DNA of 64,000 nucleotides, from NCBI GenBank assembly GCA_014360655.1, contig JACIXC010000001.1, positions 143,173 to 207,172 of the forward strand, read 5' to 3'. Origin of the DNA: Actinomycetota bacterium. Lineage in GTDB: Bacteria > Actinomycetota > Geothermincolia > Geothermincolales > RBG-13-55-18. Of this stretch, positions 52,086 to 63,349 are shown piece after piece (positions within the stretch are counted from its first letter, which is position 1; every line of letters starts with the position of its first letter). A program made the position numbers and the translations under genes. The notes under the pieces are model-generated. The model did no database searches and was not told where the DNA came from. It worked only from the letters and a program-made list of their open reading frames with translations.

Positions 52086-55000
52086 ATGCGTATCCGGAAG
52101 CTTCTGATCGCCAACCGCGGAGAGGTGGCGGTACGCGTTGCCGCCGCTGCCGCCGACCTGGGCATAACCAGCGTCGGTATCTACGCCCGAGACGATGGGA
52201 CATCACTGCATACGCGCAAGGTGGATCACGCCGTCCCGCTGCACGGGGGCAGGGAGGCCTATCTTGACATGGAGCAGATAATAGAGGTGGCGAAGACGGA
52301 AGGATGCGACGCCCTGCATCCCGGCTACGGTTTCCTGAGCGAGAGCGCGGACTTCGCTCGCCGCTGCGGCGAGGAGGGGTTATGTTTCGTCGGGGCGGAC
52401 GCCGAGACGCTGGACCTCTGCGGCGACAAGGCCAGGACCCTGGCGCTCGCCGCGGAGCTGGGCATCCCCGTGCTACCGGGTATCCATGCCGCCGCGACCC
52501 TGGACGAGGTCAAAGCCTTCTTCCGGGAGTTCGGGGAGGGTGCCGGGATAATGATCAAAGCGGTGGCGGGCGGGGGCGGCCGCGGCATGCGGGCGGTGCA
52601 CCGCTGCGAGGACATCGAACGGGAGTACGAACGCTGCCGCTCGGAGGCGCTCACCTCTTTCGGCAGGGGAGACGTCTACGTGGAGCAGCTCCTCGCTCCG
52701 GCCCGCCACGTCGAGGTGCAGGTTATGGCCGACTGCGAGGGCGGCGTGTCCCACCTCTGGGACCGCGAATGCTCCCTGCAGCGGCGCCACCAGAAGGTGG
52801 TGGAGGTAGCGCCAAGCCCCGGCCTGCCCGCTGAGCTGCGCCGGGAGCTCATCGAGGCGGCCCTGAGGATAGCGGGCGCCGTCGGCCTCAGGGGCCTGGC
52901 CACCGTTGAGTTTCTGGTAAATGCTTCCAGGAAAGGCGGCGGCCCGCGCTTCGCCTTCATGGAGGTGAACCCCCGCCTGCAGGTCGAGCACACCGTCACC
53001 GAGGCGGTGACCGGCCTGGACCTCGTGCGCATGCAGCTCGCCCTCTCCTGCGGGGCGACCCTGCGGGACCTGGGAGTGCCCGCGCGCGGCATCCCCGAGC
53101 CCCGCGGGTACGCCATGGAGCTGCGCATCAACATGGAGTCCCTGAACGAGCGCGGGGAAGTCCTCCCCTCCACGGGCGTTCTCACGGTCTTCGAGCCTCC
53201 CTCGGGACCGGGCATCCGCGTGGACACCTGCGGGTATACCGGTTACCGCCCTAACATGGTCTACGACTCGCTGCTGGCCAAGCTCATCGTCTCCTCACCC
53301 TCGCCCGCCTACGGCGATGTGGTGTGCAAGGCGTACCGCGCGCTGTGCGAGTTCCGGCTGGCGGGGATAGACACGAACATCGGGTTCCTCTGCAACCTCC
53401 TGAGGATGCCGGCCGTAACGGACAACGACGTGCACACGGGCTTCATAGAGGAGAACCTCGCCGTCCTCACGGCGGAGCCGGAGACAGCTCACCGCAGGCT
53501 CTTCTTCCCACCGGAAGGGGTTAAAGCGGAAAGCGCCCCGACGGCAGGGGATGCAAGCGCCGGTAACGCGGCCGCCTCTCAAGCGCCGCCCGATACGGTC
53601 GCCGTGGCGGCTCCCCTCAGCGGAATGGTCGCGGGCATCGCCGTGGTCCCGGGCGAGGATGTCCGCTCAGGCCAGGTCCTTCTTTACCTCGAGGCGATGA
53701 AGATAGAGCACGAGGTGCGCGCCCATGTCGGCGGCACCGTAAGGTCGCTCGCCGTGGGGCCGGGTGATTCCGTCCTCTCCGGCCAGGCGGTGGCGTTCAT
53801 AGAACCTGGGGACGTCGGAGGGGAGGTCGAGCAGGAAGAGGAAAGCGCCGACCTCGACACCATCCGGGCGGACCTGGCCGAGGTGAAGGCGCGCCACGAG
53901 ATAACGCTCGACTCCTCCCGTCCGGAAGCGGTGGCCAAACGGCGCGCCAGCGGTCAGCGCACGGCCCGCGAGAACGTGGCCGACCTCTGCGATCCGGGCA
54001 GCTTCATCGAGTACGGGGCGCTGGTGCTGGCAGGGCGGCGGAGCAGCATGCCCCTGGAGGAACTGATAAAGGCCAGCCCGGCCGATGGGCTCATCGCCGG
54101 CATAGGAACCGTGAACGGGAGCATCTTCGACGCGGAGAGGGCACGCACCATGGTGCTCGCTTACGACTACACGGTGTTCGGCGGCTCGCAGGGCATCATG
54201 AGCCACCGCAAGCTCGACCGCATGCTCGCGCTGGCTAAGCGGTGGCGCCTCCCCATCGTGCTCTTCGCGGAGGGAGGGGGCGGCCGCGCGGGCGACAGCG
54301 ACTTCCGCACCGTCTCCGCACTGGACACGCCGAGTTTCTACAACTACGCGGTCCTGAGCGGGCTCGTGCCGCGGGTGGGCATCGTGTCGGGCCGCTGCTT
54401 CGCGGGAAACGCCTGCCTTCTGGGTTGCAGCGACGTCATCATCGCCACCGAGAACGCGAACATAGGCATGGGGGGACCGCCCATGATCGAGGGCGGCGGC
54501 CTGGGCACCTGGGCACCGGAGGACATCGGGCCCATAGACGTGCAGTCCCCCAACGGGGTGGTCGATATCCGCGTCAAGGACGAGGCCGAGGCGGTAGCCG
54601 CGGCCAAGAAATACCTCTCATATTTCCAGGGCCCGCTCGCATCCTGGTCCTGCGAGGACCAGCGCAAGATGCGCCTCCTGGTGCCCGAGAACCGCAAGCG
54701 CGCCTACGACGTGCGCACCGTCATCGCCACCCTGGCCGACACGGGATCCGTGCTCGAGCTGCGCCGTGAATTCGGGGTAGGGATGATCACCGCTCTCGTG
54801 CGCATCGAGGGCCGCCCCGTGGGGCTCCTCGCCAACAACCCCCACCACCTGGGCGGGGCGATCGATTCCGACGCCGCGGACAAGGCGGCCCGTTTCATGC
54901 AGCTCTGCGACGCCTTCGACCTCCCTATCGTCTCGCTCTGCGACACGCCCGGGTTCATGATCGGTCCCGAAGCGGAGAAGACCGCAGCGGTGCGCCACTA

Positions 55001-55430
55001 CTCGCGCCTCTTCTTGACCGGCGCCTCCTTGCGCGTTCCGGTCTTCGCGGTCGTCCTGCGCAAGGGATACGGGCTGGGCGTGCAGAGCGTGGTCGGCGGT
55101 CACTTCCATGTCCCCTTCTTCACGGTGTCCTGGCCGACGGGGGAGTTCGGGGCCATGAACCTGGAGGGGGCGGTGCGCCTCGCCCTGCGCAGGGAACTGG
55201 CGGCGATAGAGGACCCGGAGGAGCGGGAGAGGACGTTCCGGCATATCGTGGAGGGGGTCTACGAGGCAGGAAAGGCCATCAATACGGCTTCCATTCTCGA
55301 GATCGATGACGTGATCGACCCGGCGGAGACCCGCGACTGGATCGTGAAGGGCCTGCGGTCGGTGCCGCAGCGGGCGGCCCCCACATGGGTCTCGGAGCGC
55401 AAGGCGAGACGCGTCATCGATGCCTGGTAA
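52086..55430 (+). CDS. Single-chain biotin-dependent acyl-CoA carboxylase (BC-BCCP-CT)
   Basis: The 1114-residue protein joins three activities. Biotin carboxylase (1 to about 450): LLIANRGEVAVRV, GYGFLSESADFA, the ATP loop AVAGGGGRGM and EVNPRLQVEHTVTEAVTG. Biotin carrier (about 515-585): LYLEAMKIEHEV with biotinyl Lys539. Carboxyltransferase (about 600-1114): GGSQGIMSHRKLDR, FAEGGGGRAGD, CDTPGFMIGPEAEK and MNLEGAVRLALRRELA. It adds CO2 to acyl-CoA, with a layout like long-chain acyl-CoA carboxylases. AGGAGG is 11 bases upstream of the chosen ATG, a long spacing. It is divergent from the ThDP pair. Confidence 0.93.
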   Translation: MRIRKLLIANRGEVAVRVAAAAADLGITSVGIYARDDGTSLHTRKVDHAVPLHGGREAYLDMEQIIEVAKTEGCDALHPGYGFLSESADFARRCGEEGLCFVGADAETLDLCGDKARTLALAAELGIPVLPGIHAAATLDEVKAFFREFGEGAGIMIKAVAGGGGRGMRAVHRCEDIEREYERCRSEALTSFGRGDVYVEQLLAPARHVEVQVMADCEGGVSHLWDRECSLQRRHQKVVEVAPSPGLPAELRRELIEAALRIAGAVGLRGLATVEFLVNASRKGGGPRFAFMEVNPRLQVEHTVTEAVTGLDLVRMQLALSCGATLRDLGVPARGIPEPRGYAMELRINMESLNERGEVLPSTGVLTVFEPPSGPGIRVDTCGYTGYRPNMVYDSLLAKLIVSSPSPAYGDVVCKAYRALCEFRLAGIDTNIGFLCNLLRMPAVTDNDVHTGFIEENLAVLTAEPETAHRRLFFPPEGVKAESAPTAGDASAGNAAASQAPPDTVAVAAPLSGMVAGIAVVPGEDVRSGQVLLYLEAMKIEHEVRAHVGGTVRSLAVGPGDSVLSGQAVAFIEPGDVGGEVEQEEESADLDTIRADLAEVKARHEITLDSSRPEAVAKRRASGQRTARENVADLCDPGSFIEYGALVLAGRRSSMPLEELIKASPADGLIAGIGTVNGSIFDAERARTMVLAYDYTVFGGSQGIMSHRKLDRMLALAKRWRLPIVLFAEGGGGRAGDSDFRTVSALDTPSFYNYAVLSGLVPRVGIVSGRCFAGNACLLGCSDVIIATENANIGMGGPPMIEGGGLGTWAPEDIGPIDVQSPNGVVDIRVKDEAEAVAAAKKYLSYFQGPLASWSCEDQRKMRLLVPENRKRAYDVRTVIATLADTGSVLELRREFGVGMITALVRIEGRPVGLLANNPHHLGGAIDSDAADKAARFMQLCDAFDLPIVSLCDTPGFMIGPEAEKTAAVRHYSRLFLTGASLRVPVFAVVLRKGYGLGVQSVVGGHFHVPFFTVSWPTGEFGAMNLEGAVRLALRRELAAIEDPEERERTFRHIVEGVYEAGKAINTASILEIDDVIDPAETRDWIVKGLRSVPQRAAPTWVSERKARRVIDAW

Positions 55431-55474
55431 TATTTGGTAATTTACCCACCGGAACGATGATCACGCCGGCCGTG

Positions 55475-55502
55475 TTTTACACGTCAAGGGCACGGGTATA
55501 CT
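55475..55502 (+). promoter_or_regulatory. Candidate katG promoter
   Basis: TTTTAC (55475-55480) and TATACT (55497-55502), spacer 16, predict a start near 55509, where a perfect 10-bp palindrome GATGATCATC (55509-55518) lies. A regulator bound there would cover the start site. A leader of about 155 bases then precedes katG. Confidence 0.4.
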
Positions 55503-55513
55503 ACTGTCGATGA

Positions 55514-57865
<2,352 letters not shown>

Positions 57866-57910
57866 CCACGGCGGGCGGATCTTCCCTCGCACGCCCGGAT
57901 AACGGAGAAC

Positions 57911-57938
57911 GCCGGCGCGGAGGACGCCGAGCGCCGGT
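57911..57938. terminator. Hairpin between convergent katG and SDR genes
   Basis: GCCGGCGC and GCGCCGGT form a 7-bp GC stem (12-base loop) in the 80-base gap between convergent stops. There is no T tract on either side, so termination strength is uncertain. Confidence 0.35.
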
Positions 57939-57945
57939 GCATGCG

Positions 57946-58755
57946 CTAGTGGCCGACCCAGGTTTCGAACATCGAGTTCAGCCTCAGTATCTTCCCCATG
58001 ACGTAGCGGACGGGCTCCGGGATGGTCGCCGCCATGAGCGGGGTGAGCTTGACCACGAACGGCTCCATGACCGTGGTCTTGTTCTTGAGGTACCCCTGGT
58101 AGATCTTGTCAGCCATCCTCTCGGGCTCCATGATGGGGGAAAAGACGGGTGCCTTGCAGCCTTCGAACATGCCGGTTCCCACTATGGAGGGACAGATGGT
58201 GGTGAACTTGACGCCGCTTTTCCCCCTTTCCTTGAACTCCCACCTGAGGGTGTCCATCCAGTGGCGCACCGCGGCCTTGCTCGCCGCGTAGGCGGACGCG
58301 CCGGGGGTCGGGGTTATGGCGGCGGCCGAGGCGAGGGCTACCACGTGGCCGTCGTTCCGCGCCGCCATGTCGGGAAGGAACGCCTTGCACGTCCACATCT
58401 GGGCCATGAAGTTGACGTTGATCGTGTTGAAGTTGTCGTCGTCGTCGGTGTCGAGAAAGTGGCCCGCCCTCACTATGCCGGCGTTGTTCATGAGCACGTC
58501 GACCGGGCCCACCTCGGCCTTGACCTTCTCGGCCGCCGCGTATACCGCCTCGCGGTCCGAGACGTCGACTAGGTAGGTGGTGACGTCGTAACCCTTGCCC
58601 TTGAACTCGGCCTCCGTCTTCTCAAGCGCCTCCCCGTTCACGTCCCAGATGACCACCCTGGCCCCGTCGCGTGCGAAACGCTCCGCGACCAGCTTGCCCA
58701 TGCCCATCGCGCCGCCCGTCACCAGGAACACCTTGCCCTTGACGTTCTTTTCCAC
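57946..58755 (-). CDS. Short-chain dehydrogenase/reductase, 17-beta-HSD/retinol-type
   Basis: The 269-residue SDR has the cofactor motif TGGAMGMG (13-20), LMNNAGIVRAGHF and the catalytic set ASAAAITPTPGASAYAASK. The long C-terminal part (VVKLTPLMAATIPEPVRYVMG) is hydrophobic and like that of membrane-associated retinol or hydroxysteroid dehydrogenases. The start is GTG at 58755 with GGAGGGG upstream; a second GTG at 58761 lies too close to the site. Upstream is a 22-bp triple repeat. The gene converges on katG. Confidence 0.9.
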   Translation of the reverse strand: MEKNVKGKVFLVTGGAMGMGKLVAERFARDGARVVIWDVNGEALEKTEAEFKGKGYDVTTYLVDVSDREAVYAAAEKVKAEVGPVDVLMNNAGIVRAGHFLDTDDDDNFNTINVNFMAQMWTCKAFLPDMAARNDGHVVALASAAAITPTPGASAYAASKAAVRHWMDTLRWEFKERGKSGVKFTTICPSIVGTGMFEGCKAPVFSPIMEPERMADKIYQGYLKNKTTVMEPFVVKLTPLMAATIPEPVRYVMGKILRLNSMFETWVGH

Positions 58756-58769
58756 GGTCACCCCTCCTT

Positions 58770-58835
58770 ACTCGCGCACTTCCCTCCCGCGACTCGCGGA
58801 CCTCCCTCCCGGAACCCGCGCACTTCCCTCCCGCG
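58770..58835. repeat. 22-bp tandem repeat, three units
   Basis: Three contiguous 22-base units (58770-58791, 58792-58813, 58814-58835) share CGCG.AC(T/C)TCCCTCCCG; units 1 and 3 differ at one position and unit 2 at four. The array lies upstream of the SDR gene. Confidence 0.85.
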
Positions 58836-58991
58836 GCTAGCACGCTTTCCTTCCTTAAACGATAAGACCACTTCTCCGCGCTCCGCCGTCCCGCGCGCAC
58901 GCGGCCGCCGTACGGAATGCGGTACCCTTTGCTGCCCTTATTCTCCCTTTCCTCGATCCCCCTCTCCCTTTTCCCCTTTCACCGATCACCA

Positions 58992-60767
58992 CTAAGGATC
59001 ATTGACATCGGGCGACACCAGTCTCATGTATCCCTTTCTGATCACCCGGGCCATGCGCTTCCTTCTCTCCTCCAGAAACTCCCTGTATTCCATCTCGTAC
59101 CATCTCTCCGGGAGGGCATGCAATTCGTACATCTGTGCCAATTCGCCCGGCTGGAAGCGATTTTCCATAACCTGCACATAATCCTTCGGTGGTTTATTCG
59201 ATATGTCAATATTGTCGCTCCACTCAACGAGGTCAAAGTTGGCCACCTGGTTGACCAGCCTTCTGTCGTCGATCCCAATGGCCTTCAGGTATCCTCGTGG
59301 GAAAAGATGATGTCGCTCCAACGCCGCCTTGCTGGACATCACCGTGGGGTCGAGCAGCTCCTCGACCTTCATGTTCGAATAGAGTACTTTCGCATTTAGA
59401 ATGCACAAGGCTGCGTAGAACGCGAACTGTCCCGTGTTCAGAGCCGCCGCCGTCTCCAGCTGGTTTGGCAACGTGACTTCCCAGAAGTCATTGGTCAAGA
59501 CCACGTCTATCTGCCTGTTCAAGGCCTCTATGAACTCTTCCGGCGTGTTCATCTCCCTGAGTATGGCCATGTCCTGCTCCATGCGGGCTTCGGGAGAATC
59601 GGTATAGCGCCCGGTGAGCGCGGCCATGAAAAACCAGCGGGCCATCAACTTCCGCAGCTCGTAGTTGTCGACCCTGAAGTCACGCTTCCCGATGAGCCAT
59701 AGAGCGTAGGTGTAAAGAAGGGTGTTCTGTGAAGATATTATCCTGTCGCTGGGATAGCCCGCGCTCCTTATGACTTTGAAAAAATCATGCCAGTTGTGAA
59801 GGCCAAGCGCATATTCCTGGGCTCTGCGGAGAAGCTCGAACTGCCTCTCGCGCTGTTCGACCGAAAACTGCTTGGTCTGCAGGTCCTTCCCGCGCAGCAG
59901 GGAATAGACGTATTCCAGGCGCGCGCGCCTGAACCCCAGGGCCACGCTCACCCGCAGGAGCTGATCCGGGTTGGGGCGGAGATAATGGTTAAAAGGCGTG
60001 GGGCGGCTGTCCTGCGGGGGTTTCTTGGCCAGACGGCAGAACTCCTCTAATTCGGCCCTTCCATCGTCCCAGAAAACGGACATCAGGGTCAGGATGAAAT
60101 CCGCCTGGTTCAGGGGGGTGCCCTTGCTGTTTATCCTGACGAAAATCTCCGCCACCTGGTCCTCGTCGACCGAGGACGAGACCTCCAGGGCGGTCAGCGG
60201 ATAATCCAACAGTTTTTCGAGACGGCCTATGCGTTCGGCGATCATTGCTTCCTCATCCCCTTGCACGCTACGGCGCTCTTTCACTCTTTCGAGAAAGGAG
60301 GAGATGAAGCTGTAGGTGCTGGTTGTCGGCTTCCATAATTCGCTTATATCGGATATCCAATTTACATCCTTTTCAATGGCCGGGTTGGTAACCTCGAATT
60401 TTTCCTCCAGCGGGTTAAAGGCGATGCGTAGCCCGTAGGACCGAAAGTCCTTGCCGATGACTTTGGCTCCCTTGATCACCGCATACAGGGAGGTAAGCCT
60501 CTGTTGGCCGTCCACTATGAGCAGCCTTGGCACCTTCTGTTTGCCGTTTAAACCAATGGTTCTGTGCTCGCCGTTATAACCGTTTTCCCAGAAAAGGAAG
60601 TAGCCGATAGGGAAACCTCTGTACATGGAGTCGAAGAGGTCGCGCACCTTGCTGGCCGGCCACACGAAAGGCCGTTGGATATCCGGTAACCCTATCTCGC
60701 CTATCTCGATGTCCTCCACGAGTTTGCGCAGCGAGTAATCGACCTTTTTGAAGATCACGTCTGCCAT
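58992..60767 (-). CDS. GmrSD-like DUF262/DUF1524 protein (type IV restriction-like)
   Basis: The 591-residue protein has the DUF262 ParB/Srx-like domain (LPDIQRPFVWP at 27-37, IVDGQQRLTSLY at 84-95, IFVRINSKGTPL) and a C-terminal HNH-type motif ERHHLFPRGYL near residue 485, the layout of single-chain GmrSD enzymes. GmrSD-like enzymes cut foreign modified DNA using nucleotide hydrolysis; related DUF262 proteins act in other defence systems. The start is ATG, no better site upstream. It follows the winged-helix gene by 64 bases on the same strand. G+C content is lower than in the core genes. Confidence 0.88.
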   Translation of the reverse strand: MADVIFKKVDYSLRKLVEDIEIGEIGLPDIQRPFVWPASKVRDLFDSMYRGFPIGYFLFWENGYNGEHRTIGLNGKQKVPRLLIVDGQQRLTSLYAVIKGAKVIGKDFRSYGLRIAFNPLEEKFEVTNPAIEKDVNWISDISELWKPTTSTYSFISSFLERVKERRSVQGDEEAMIAERIGRLEKLLDYPLTALEVSSSVDEDQVAEIFVRINSKGTPLNQADFILTLMSVFWDDGRAELEEFCRLAKKPPQDSRPTPFNHYLRPNPDQLLRVSVALGFRRARLEYVYSLLRGKDLQTKQFSVEQRERQFELLRRAQEYALGLHNWHDFFKVIRSAGYPSDRIISSQNTLLYTYALWLIGKRDFRVDNYELRKLMARWFFMAALTGRYTDSPEARMEQDMAILREMNTPEEFIEALNRQIDVVLTNDFWEVTLPNQLETAAALNTGQFAFYAALCILNAKVLYSNMKVEELLDPTVMSSKAALERHHLFPRGYLKAIGIDDRRLVNQVANFDLVEWSDNIDISNKPPKDYVQVMENRFQPGELAQMYELHALPERWYEMEYREFLEERRKRMARVIRKGYMRLVSPDVNDP

Positions 60768-60830
60768 GTGCGCCTCCCGAGTATCAACCTCCGTATTTAC
60801 CTATTGTAAATATCATCTTTATTGTAATTA

Positions 60831-61373
60831 TCATCTTCGCTTCATCAGCGCCATCGCCTGCTTCTCGCCTTCCTCAGTGAGTTCCCAGGTTCCGCGTGGT
60901 GAATCCGAGCGGAGCAAGCCATCCCTCACCATGGTGTTGCGGCACCACTGGGCCGTGTTCCGCCAGCGCTTGCTCTGGGGTTCGGACGGCAAGGGCTGTA
61001 GGTCGTACTTGTTCAGACTTGTTTTAACTTTTTTATATACCCTATCCAATACCTTGGACATGGGTGCCGACCCTCCTAACTCAAGGAGCACTATAAGGAT
61101 GGGCTCACGGAAGAAATCCTCGGGCGTTCTCATTCCTCTTTTTAACCTCTCCTTCACAACTCTCTTCGGCTTTGAAGAGGGCCCGAAAAGATGTTTCCAC
61201 TCCTTCTGGAGGCTCGACACCTTTTCCCGGAATGAAGACATTTGTGAACCCTTGTCCACTAAGTCTTTGGCCAGGCCGTAATCGCCCTTCTCGAAGGCCT
61301 CCGCCCCCATCCTGTTCAGCGAGTTAACCGTCCCCTCGATCTCCTCGAGCAGGACCTCAAAGGCCAGGATCAC
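60831..61373 (-). CDS. Winged-helix protein with Mrr_N-type domain, 5' end possibly frameshifted
   Basis: The 180-residue protein has a helical N-terminal half (EEIEGTVNSLNRMGAEAFEK, DKGSQMSSFREKVSSLQK) and a C-terminal winged helix: ILIVLLELGGSAPMSKVLDR, WRNTAQWCRNTMVRDGLLR, SPRGTWELTEEGEKQA, as in the N-terminal domain of Mrr restriction proteins. No nuclease domain is attached. The predicted GTG has a poor ribosome site, while a strong AGGAGG stands before ATGCCGAAAACT (61395) in another frame that ends after 12 codons. One base fewer would fuse the frames. It likely acts with the GmrSD-like protein downstream. Confidence 0.7.
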   Translation of the reverse strand: MILAFEVLLEEIEGTVNSLNRMGAEAFEKGDYGLAKDLVDKGSQMSSFREKVSSLQKEWKHLFGPSSKPKRVVKERLKRGMRTPEDFFREPILIVLLELGGSAPMSKVLDRVYKKVKTSLNKYDLQPLPSEPQSKRWRNTAQWCRNTMVRDGLLRSDSPRGTWELTEEGEKQAMALMKRR

Positions 61374-61445
61374 GTCGTTTCCCAGTTTTCGGCATTTGCA
61401 TCAACCTCCTCGGTGCACCCCGCTCGGCGCAATGCCTTATAACCG

Positions 61446-62186
61446 CTAAACACCTGTTCTCGATCGTCTCGGTATGTTTAGAGGCCACTCTCCAAATTCT
61501 TCTACCAATTCCGCCCGGGTCGCTTTGCTCAAGTTAAGTACCCTCGGAAAAAGCTCAGATGATATTTCAAGGTTCAACTCACCTGCTATTGATGCCAAGT
61601 CGGCCTTCCTTAGGGCGGCAACTCTCTTTCTGTTATTTAACAAACTGCATAAGTCGTTCATACGATGGTCAGCAGTAATCACACAAAACCTTTCATGACC
61701 AAGCATATGGCTGAGTTCTATGCCCATTGCAAGGATGAGAACGTCCATCGTTTGCAAGGGTACGATACGGCTTCTTCCTCGATAAATCTGATAGTAATGG
61801 TCCAGGGGTGATATGAGGTCAGCGTATAAGACGTGATATCTATTTAATTCTATCTGATGATACAGCTTGCCATTATGTATATGATCTCTGAATTTATTTC
61901 TTATTCTTTTATATCTTCTCTGGTCCATGCCACCCGGCAAATTTTTCTTCACATGTTCGTTCCATTTACCGTAGCAGTACTTTGAAAAAGTATTAAAAAC
62001 TTCTGCGACGACAATGTTAGGGACAATGAGCATCCAGTCAGAAGCTCCCCCTTTTCTCACATAATCTATTATATCTCTCACTCTTTCAGCTGCCTTCTTG
62101 CTACGCGATGATTCCGGAAGATAGTATGCAACTACTATGCTCGAGTCTAGTAAATAATACTTCTCGGGTTTACTATGGCTTTTCAT
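61446..62186 (-). CDS. PIN-domain nuclease-like protein
   Basis: A 246-residue protein with a PIN fold: YLLDSSIVVAYYLP (Asp14), VVAEVFNTF (Glu62), TMDVLILAMGIE and CVITADHRMND give the acidic residues of the Mg-dependent RNase site. At twice the size of VapC toxins, it may be a larger toxin-like RNase or a defence effector. GGGGG lies 6 bases before the ATG. The start region overlaps the end of a broken copy of a conserved C-terminal module. It sits in an A+T-rich stretch distinct from the core genome. Confidence 0.85.
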   Translation of the reverse strand: MKSHSKPEKYYLLDSSIVVAYYLPESSRSKKAAERVRDIIDYVRKGGASDWMLIVPNIVVAEVFNTFSKYCYGKWNEHVKKNLPGGMDQRRYKRIRNKFRDHIHNGKLYHQIELNRYHVLYADLISPLDHYYQIYRGRSRIVPLQTMDVLILAMGIELSHMLGHERFCVITADHRMNDLCSLLNNRKRVAALRKADLASIAGELNLEISSELFPRVLNLSKATRAELVEEFGEWPLNIPRRSRTGV

Positions 62187-62366
62187 GGTTGCCCCCTGAA
62201 ATCATTTCCTCCCAGGCCTTAAGGATGGGGTGGCAGGTGCGGTAGTGGCCATATTGCTTGGTTTCCTTTTCCTTGAGGACGCGGAAGGTTTCGCCGGGGA
62301 AGGTGGAGGCCTCGCAGCCGCGGCGGTATGCTTCCTAGTCCAGAGATCATCCACCTCCTTGTACAT
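62173..62366 (-). pseudogene. Broken copy 1 of a conserved C-terminal module
   Basis: About 45 codons match the copy at 63.4 kb (EASTFPGETFRVL is shared; YRRGCEAS against YRRCCEAS; KEKETKQYGHYRTCHPILKAW against EKEIRQHGFYRTRHPIIQAW). A TAG nonsense codon replaces the Glu codon of LDEEAYRR, and one base is missing just before it. The frame ends at a TAG that overlaps the PIN gene start by 14 bases. I do not know the family. Confidence 0.65.
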
Positions 62367-62434
62367 AATGCGCGATTATCGAGACCTGACCTCGAAAGTG
62401 CTGATTATATTATTTCATATTTTACTATATGGGC
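62367..62434. other. A+T-rich spacer
   Basis: Spacer between the broken module and the end of the nuclease-like gene; nothing recognised. Confidence 0.5.
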
Positions 62435-63349
62435 TTAGAACCACTGCCCTGTTATATTGCCAGTTGTTGGATCAATAAGAAAGTAGCGATCTCTTATGTC
62501 TGCAAGTTCACCGTCTTCAATTAACAGAGATACTTGCCATTCATCATTATCAAAGGTTTCCACAAGAAATATATAGTCAGGAACAGGATACTTTGTGGTA
62601 TTCGCTTTCGTTTGAGACACCTCTTTGCCTAGCATTTTGGCAACTTCGTCCCTATCGCCAAGTACAAAGTCGTTCATTTCGAGAACTAAAACAGATATGG
62701 CACCCTTTTCCTTTTCAGATGCTAATTTGGGGCATTTTTCCTCTAATGCAACTTTCAACCTTTTTCTACTCTTTGCATCAATACTTTCCGGCATAAATCT
62801 TGCGAATAGTACTTTTTGTATTTCATATGGTCTATATCGTATCGTTACCTTGAAAGGAATTCTGTCGGGATAGTCACATATTGTGCCACCTCGGGTCCTT
62901 GAGGTATTTTCCTCGCTCAATTCCTTCGCTTTTTGTATAATCCACACACGAAGGGATTCCCTGTAGGGTTCAAGTTCTGGCTTTCTTTTTTTCTCAATAT
63001 CATCAGGATGAAATATTATCGTAAAGCGTCCTGGAGGCATTTCCGGTTTCAACTGCTCCAGTAGGGGTGACGTAAGCTTCTCAAACTGTTTATCATTTTT
63101 GATCTGACAAGAATAATTCTCAAGTATCGTATGCTCTAACGCTATTCGCTCTTTACCGCATCTGAATATGCAATCAACGGCTTTTTTATTACGCTCAATC
63201 ATGTCTGGCCTACCTTCCAGTATGTATTCCTTATTTCGTATGCACCCCAGCACTTTGGTTACTGCCTTACACACATCTTCTTCATGTTTTCTTCGAGCCG
63301 GCTTAAAGTGATTGGCATCATTGGTGTGGGGTGACTGATTGGCAATCAT
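62435..63349 (-). CDS. Unknown protein, possible PD-(D/E)XK-type nuclease
   Basis: The 304-residue protein has no membrane segment. EGRPDMIERNKKAVDCIF with GKERIALEHTILENYSCQI resembles a PD-(D/E)XK-like core (Asp in AVD, Glu in ALEHT), followed by LTSPLLEQLKPEMPPGRFTI and a region that ends DRYFLIDPTTGNITGQWF. Nuclease activity is a guess from this pattern. Its ATG overlaps the stop of the broken module copy 2 by 4 bases (ATGA). Codon use is A+T-rich compared with the core genes. It lies between the two broken module copies in the presumed defence island. Confidence 0.65.
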   Translation of the reverse strand: MIANQSPHTNDANHFKPARRKHEEDVCKAVTKVLGCIRNKEYILEGRPDMIERNKKAVDCIFRCGKERIALEHTILENYSCQIKNDKQFEKLTSPLLEQLKPEMPPGRFTIIFHPDDIEKKRKPELEPYRESLRVWIIQKAKELSEENTSRTRGGTICDYPDRIPFKVTIRYRPYEIQKVLFARFMPESIDAKSRKRLKVALEEKCPKLASEKEKGAISVLVLEMNDFVLGDRDEVAKMLGKEVSQTKANTTKYPVPDYIFLVETFDNDEWQVSLLIEDGELADIRDRYFLIDPTTGNITGQWF

